DNA of 8,227 nt from assembly GCA_002427365.1 (NCBI GenBank), contig DIQT01000016.1, positions 1-8,227 on the forward strand. Direction: 5' to 3'. Made by a program: the position numbers and the translations under genes. Numbering within the stretch: the stretch's first letter is position 1; each line of letters starts with the position of its first letter. The notes beneath the pieces were generated by a model. That model was given only the letters and a program-made list of their open reading frames with translations, was not told where the DNA came from and did no database searches. The stretch is from Caryophanales bacterium UBA5455. Its GTDB lineage: Bacteria; Bacillota_I; Bacilli_A; RFN20; CAG-826. Positions 6,891 to 8,227 of this stretch are shown one piece after another.

Positions 6891-7720
6891 TGATTGAAAA
6901 ATTTGATTACTGTTACCATACGCATACATTTAGATGTGGTCATGCTTATGGAACTGATGAAGAATATGTTTTAGAAGCAATTAAACAAAAGATTAAAATT
7001 CTTGGCTTTAGTGATCACGTTATTTTACCGGGAATTAATGAACCAGGCATGCGTGGAGCGTTTAGTGAACTTGATGAATATTTTAGAAGTATTAATTATT
7101 TAAAAGAAAAGTATCACGACCAAATAAAAATTATTCCTGCTTTTGAAGCAGAATATGATGAACATTTTGTTCCGTATTATGAATCACTCTTTGAGTTAGG
7201 AAAAATTGAATATTTAGTGTTAGGTCAACACTCGTATTATAATAGCGACCTTAAAAGAATGACATTTTATGGTAGTGACGCCCGGCGTGATCCCGAAGGT
7301 ACTTTAAAAGCCTATACCAAGCGCCTTATTGAAGCGATGGGTTCTGGACTATTTAGTGTTGTCGCCCATCCCGACTTAATGATGCAATCGTACTTAGAAT
7401 TTGATGAGTTATGTAAAGAACAAGCATTACTTATTATTGACGCTTCGATTAAATACGATATTCCTCTAGAAATTAACTTTGGTGGATTAAGAACGGGTAA
7501 AGGATATGGGAAAAAACGTGACCGGTATCGCTACCCCGTTCGTGAATTTTGGGAACTCGTGAGTAAGTCTAACGCTAAAGTAATTGTTGGTGTTGACGCT
7601 CATTCACCTAGTAACCTTGATTACGTCGAAGAATTAGATATCACGAATGAAATGATTGGCGATTTAACGTTTAATTTTGTTTCAAGAATTAAAATGAGAA
7701 AAGAAATAAAGGAGGCTTAA
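6890..7720 (+). CDS. PHP-domain phosphoesterase, histidinol-phosphatase (HisK)-like
   Basis: Metal-dependent phosphoesterase of the polymerase-and-histidinol-phosphatase superfamily. The metal-binding set looks complete: HTH (His10, His12), CGHA (His18), SDH (Asp42, His43), AFEAEY (Glu86), GQHS (His114), VAHPDL (His160) and VDAHSP (Asp236, His238). The 276 residues fit the HisK branch. The homology does not settle the substrate: the window has no other histidine-biosynthesis gene and many PHP enzymes act on other phosphoesters, so a different phosphometabolite is quite possible (inference). AGGAG lies 10 nt before the ATG, which overlaps the truA stop as TAATG. Its last codons contain the ribosome binding site of the following gene. 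Confidence 0.9.
   Translation: MIEKFDYCYHTHTFRCGHAYGTDEEYVLEAIKQKIKILGFSDHVILPGINEPGMRGAFSELDEYFRSINYLKEKYHDQIKIIPAFEAEYDEHFVPYYESLFELGKIEYLVLGQHSYYNSDLKRMTFYGSDARRDPEGTLKAYTKRLIEAMGSGLFSVVAHPDLMMQSYLEFDELCKEQALLIIDASIKYDIPLEINFGGLRTGKGYGKKRDRYRYPVREFWELVSKSNAKVIVGVDAHSPSNLDYVEELDITNEMIGDLTFNFVSRIKMRKEIKEA
7711..7715 (+). promoter_or_regulatory. Ribosome binding site of the YebC/YeeN-family gene, inside the upstream gene's end
   Basis: GGAGG sits 8 nt before the ATG at 7724 and overlaps the last codons of the PHP gene. It is the strongest such site in the operon. It fixes the start and suggests this protein is made at a higher rate than its neighbours. Confidence 0.8.
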
Positions 7721-7723
7721 AAG

Positions 7724-8227
7724 ATGGGAAGACACTTTGAAGTTCGGGCTGCTTCGATGGCGAAGACCGCCCAAAAGAAATCAACATTATATATGCGTGC
7801 CTCAAAAGAAATATATATGGCCGCTAAACAAGGGGAACCTAATCCCGATATGAATATGGTCTTACGGGCTGTTATGGAAAAGTATCGCGGACAAGGCGTT
7901 CCTAAAGAAATTATTGAACGGGCGATTAATAAAGCGCACGGCATTGGGGAAGAAGATACTCAATACGTTGAAGGACAATATGAAGCGATGGGACCAGGAG
8001 GCTGGATGATGGTCGTCCAAACTTTAAGCGATAACGCGACTCGCGCTTTTAATGAAATCCGCTCGAATACGGTTAAAAAAGATGGCCAAATGACCACGGT
8101 TAATTATGCCTTTGAAGAACTAGGTGTATTTGTTTTTAGTGGCGATAATGTCGATGAAGTGGAAGAAACGTTAATCTTAAGTGATATTGATGTGCAAGAC
8201 ATCGAACATGAAGGTGGGAAAATTCAA
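7724..8227 (+). CDS. YebC/PmpR/TACO1-family protein, YeeN/YeeI subtype (3'-truncated by window edge)
   Basis: The 168 visible codons run open to the window edge; family members have about 240. The N-terminal MGRHFEVRAASMAKTAQKKS and then SKEIYMAAKQGEPNPDMN place it in the YeeN/YeeI branch rather than with canonical YebC, which begins MAGHSKW. VPKEIIERAINKA (about 60-72), the YEAMGPGGWMM segment and DNATRAFNEIRS match conserved blocks of the three-domain fold. Older annotation calls the family transcriptional regulators; more recent reports, including work on Bacillus subtilis YeeI (YebC2), describe helping ribosomes through proline-rich stalls, as mitochondrial TACO1 does. Which role applies here cannot be read from sequence. 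GGAGG precedes the ATG, 3 nt after the PHP gene's stop, so it is probably the last visible member of the operon. Confidence 0.93.
   Translation, partial: MGRHFEVRAASMAKTAQKKSTLYMRASKEIYMAAKQGEPNPDMNMVLRAVMEKYRGQGVPKEIIERAINKAHGIGEEDTQYVEGQYEAMGPGGWMMVVQTLSDNATRAFNEIRSNTVKKDGQMTTVNYAFEELGVFVFSGDNVDEVEETLILSDIDVQDIEHEGGKIQ

Overview
The window is a low-GC stretch of bacterial chromosome. Trp is written TGG and no TGA interrupts the intact genes, so the standard bacterial code fits. Protein families, gene order (ecfA1-ecfA2-ecfT-truA) and gene style point to Bacillota/Mycoplasmatota, probably a Bacilli lineage close to Mollicutes or Erysipelotrichia. That placement is inference from family resemblance. 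No RNA gene, insertion sequence, CRISPR array or phage gene was recognised.

Layout. (1) 1-1523, + strand: most of a GH13 alpha-glucosidase, cut by the window edge, with a clear terminator at about 1540-1568. (2) 1570-2485: no intact gene. A decayed C-terminal part of a secreted, membrane-anchored surface protein can be pieced together from three reading frames, with at least three frameshifts and one in-frame TAG. (3) 2495-2525: a terminator hairpin that could work in both directions. (4) 2544-2891, - strand: a small protein with two predicted membrane helices and no recognised family. (5) 2892-3024: a divergent promoter region with a short inverted repeat. (6) 3025-8227, + strand: a compact, probably single operon of dCMP deaminase, EcfA1, EcfA2, EcfT, TruA, a PHP-domain phosphoesterase and a YebC/YeeN-family protein (truncated by the window edge).

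How the genes work together. EcfA1, EcfA2 and EcfT form the energy-coupling module of an ECF vitamin/micronutrient importer. No substrate-binding S component is present, which fits a shared (group II) module serving S components encoded elsewhere. The other operon members are housekeeping functions: dUMP supply, tRNA pseudouridylation, phosphoester hydrolysis and a translation/transcription-associated YebC-type factor. Junctions are tight (1-nt and 10-nt overlaps, gaps of 3, 6 and 13 nt), implying cotranscription and translational coupling. I found no convincing new defence or mobile system; the oddest items are the pseudogene, the Lys-rich insert in EcfA2 and the unassigned membrane protein.
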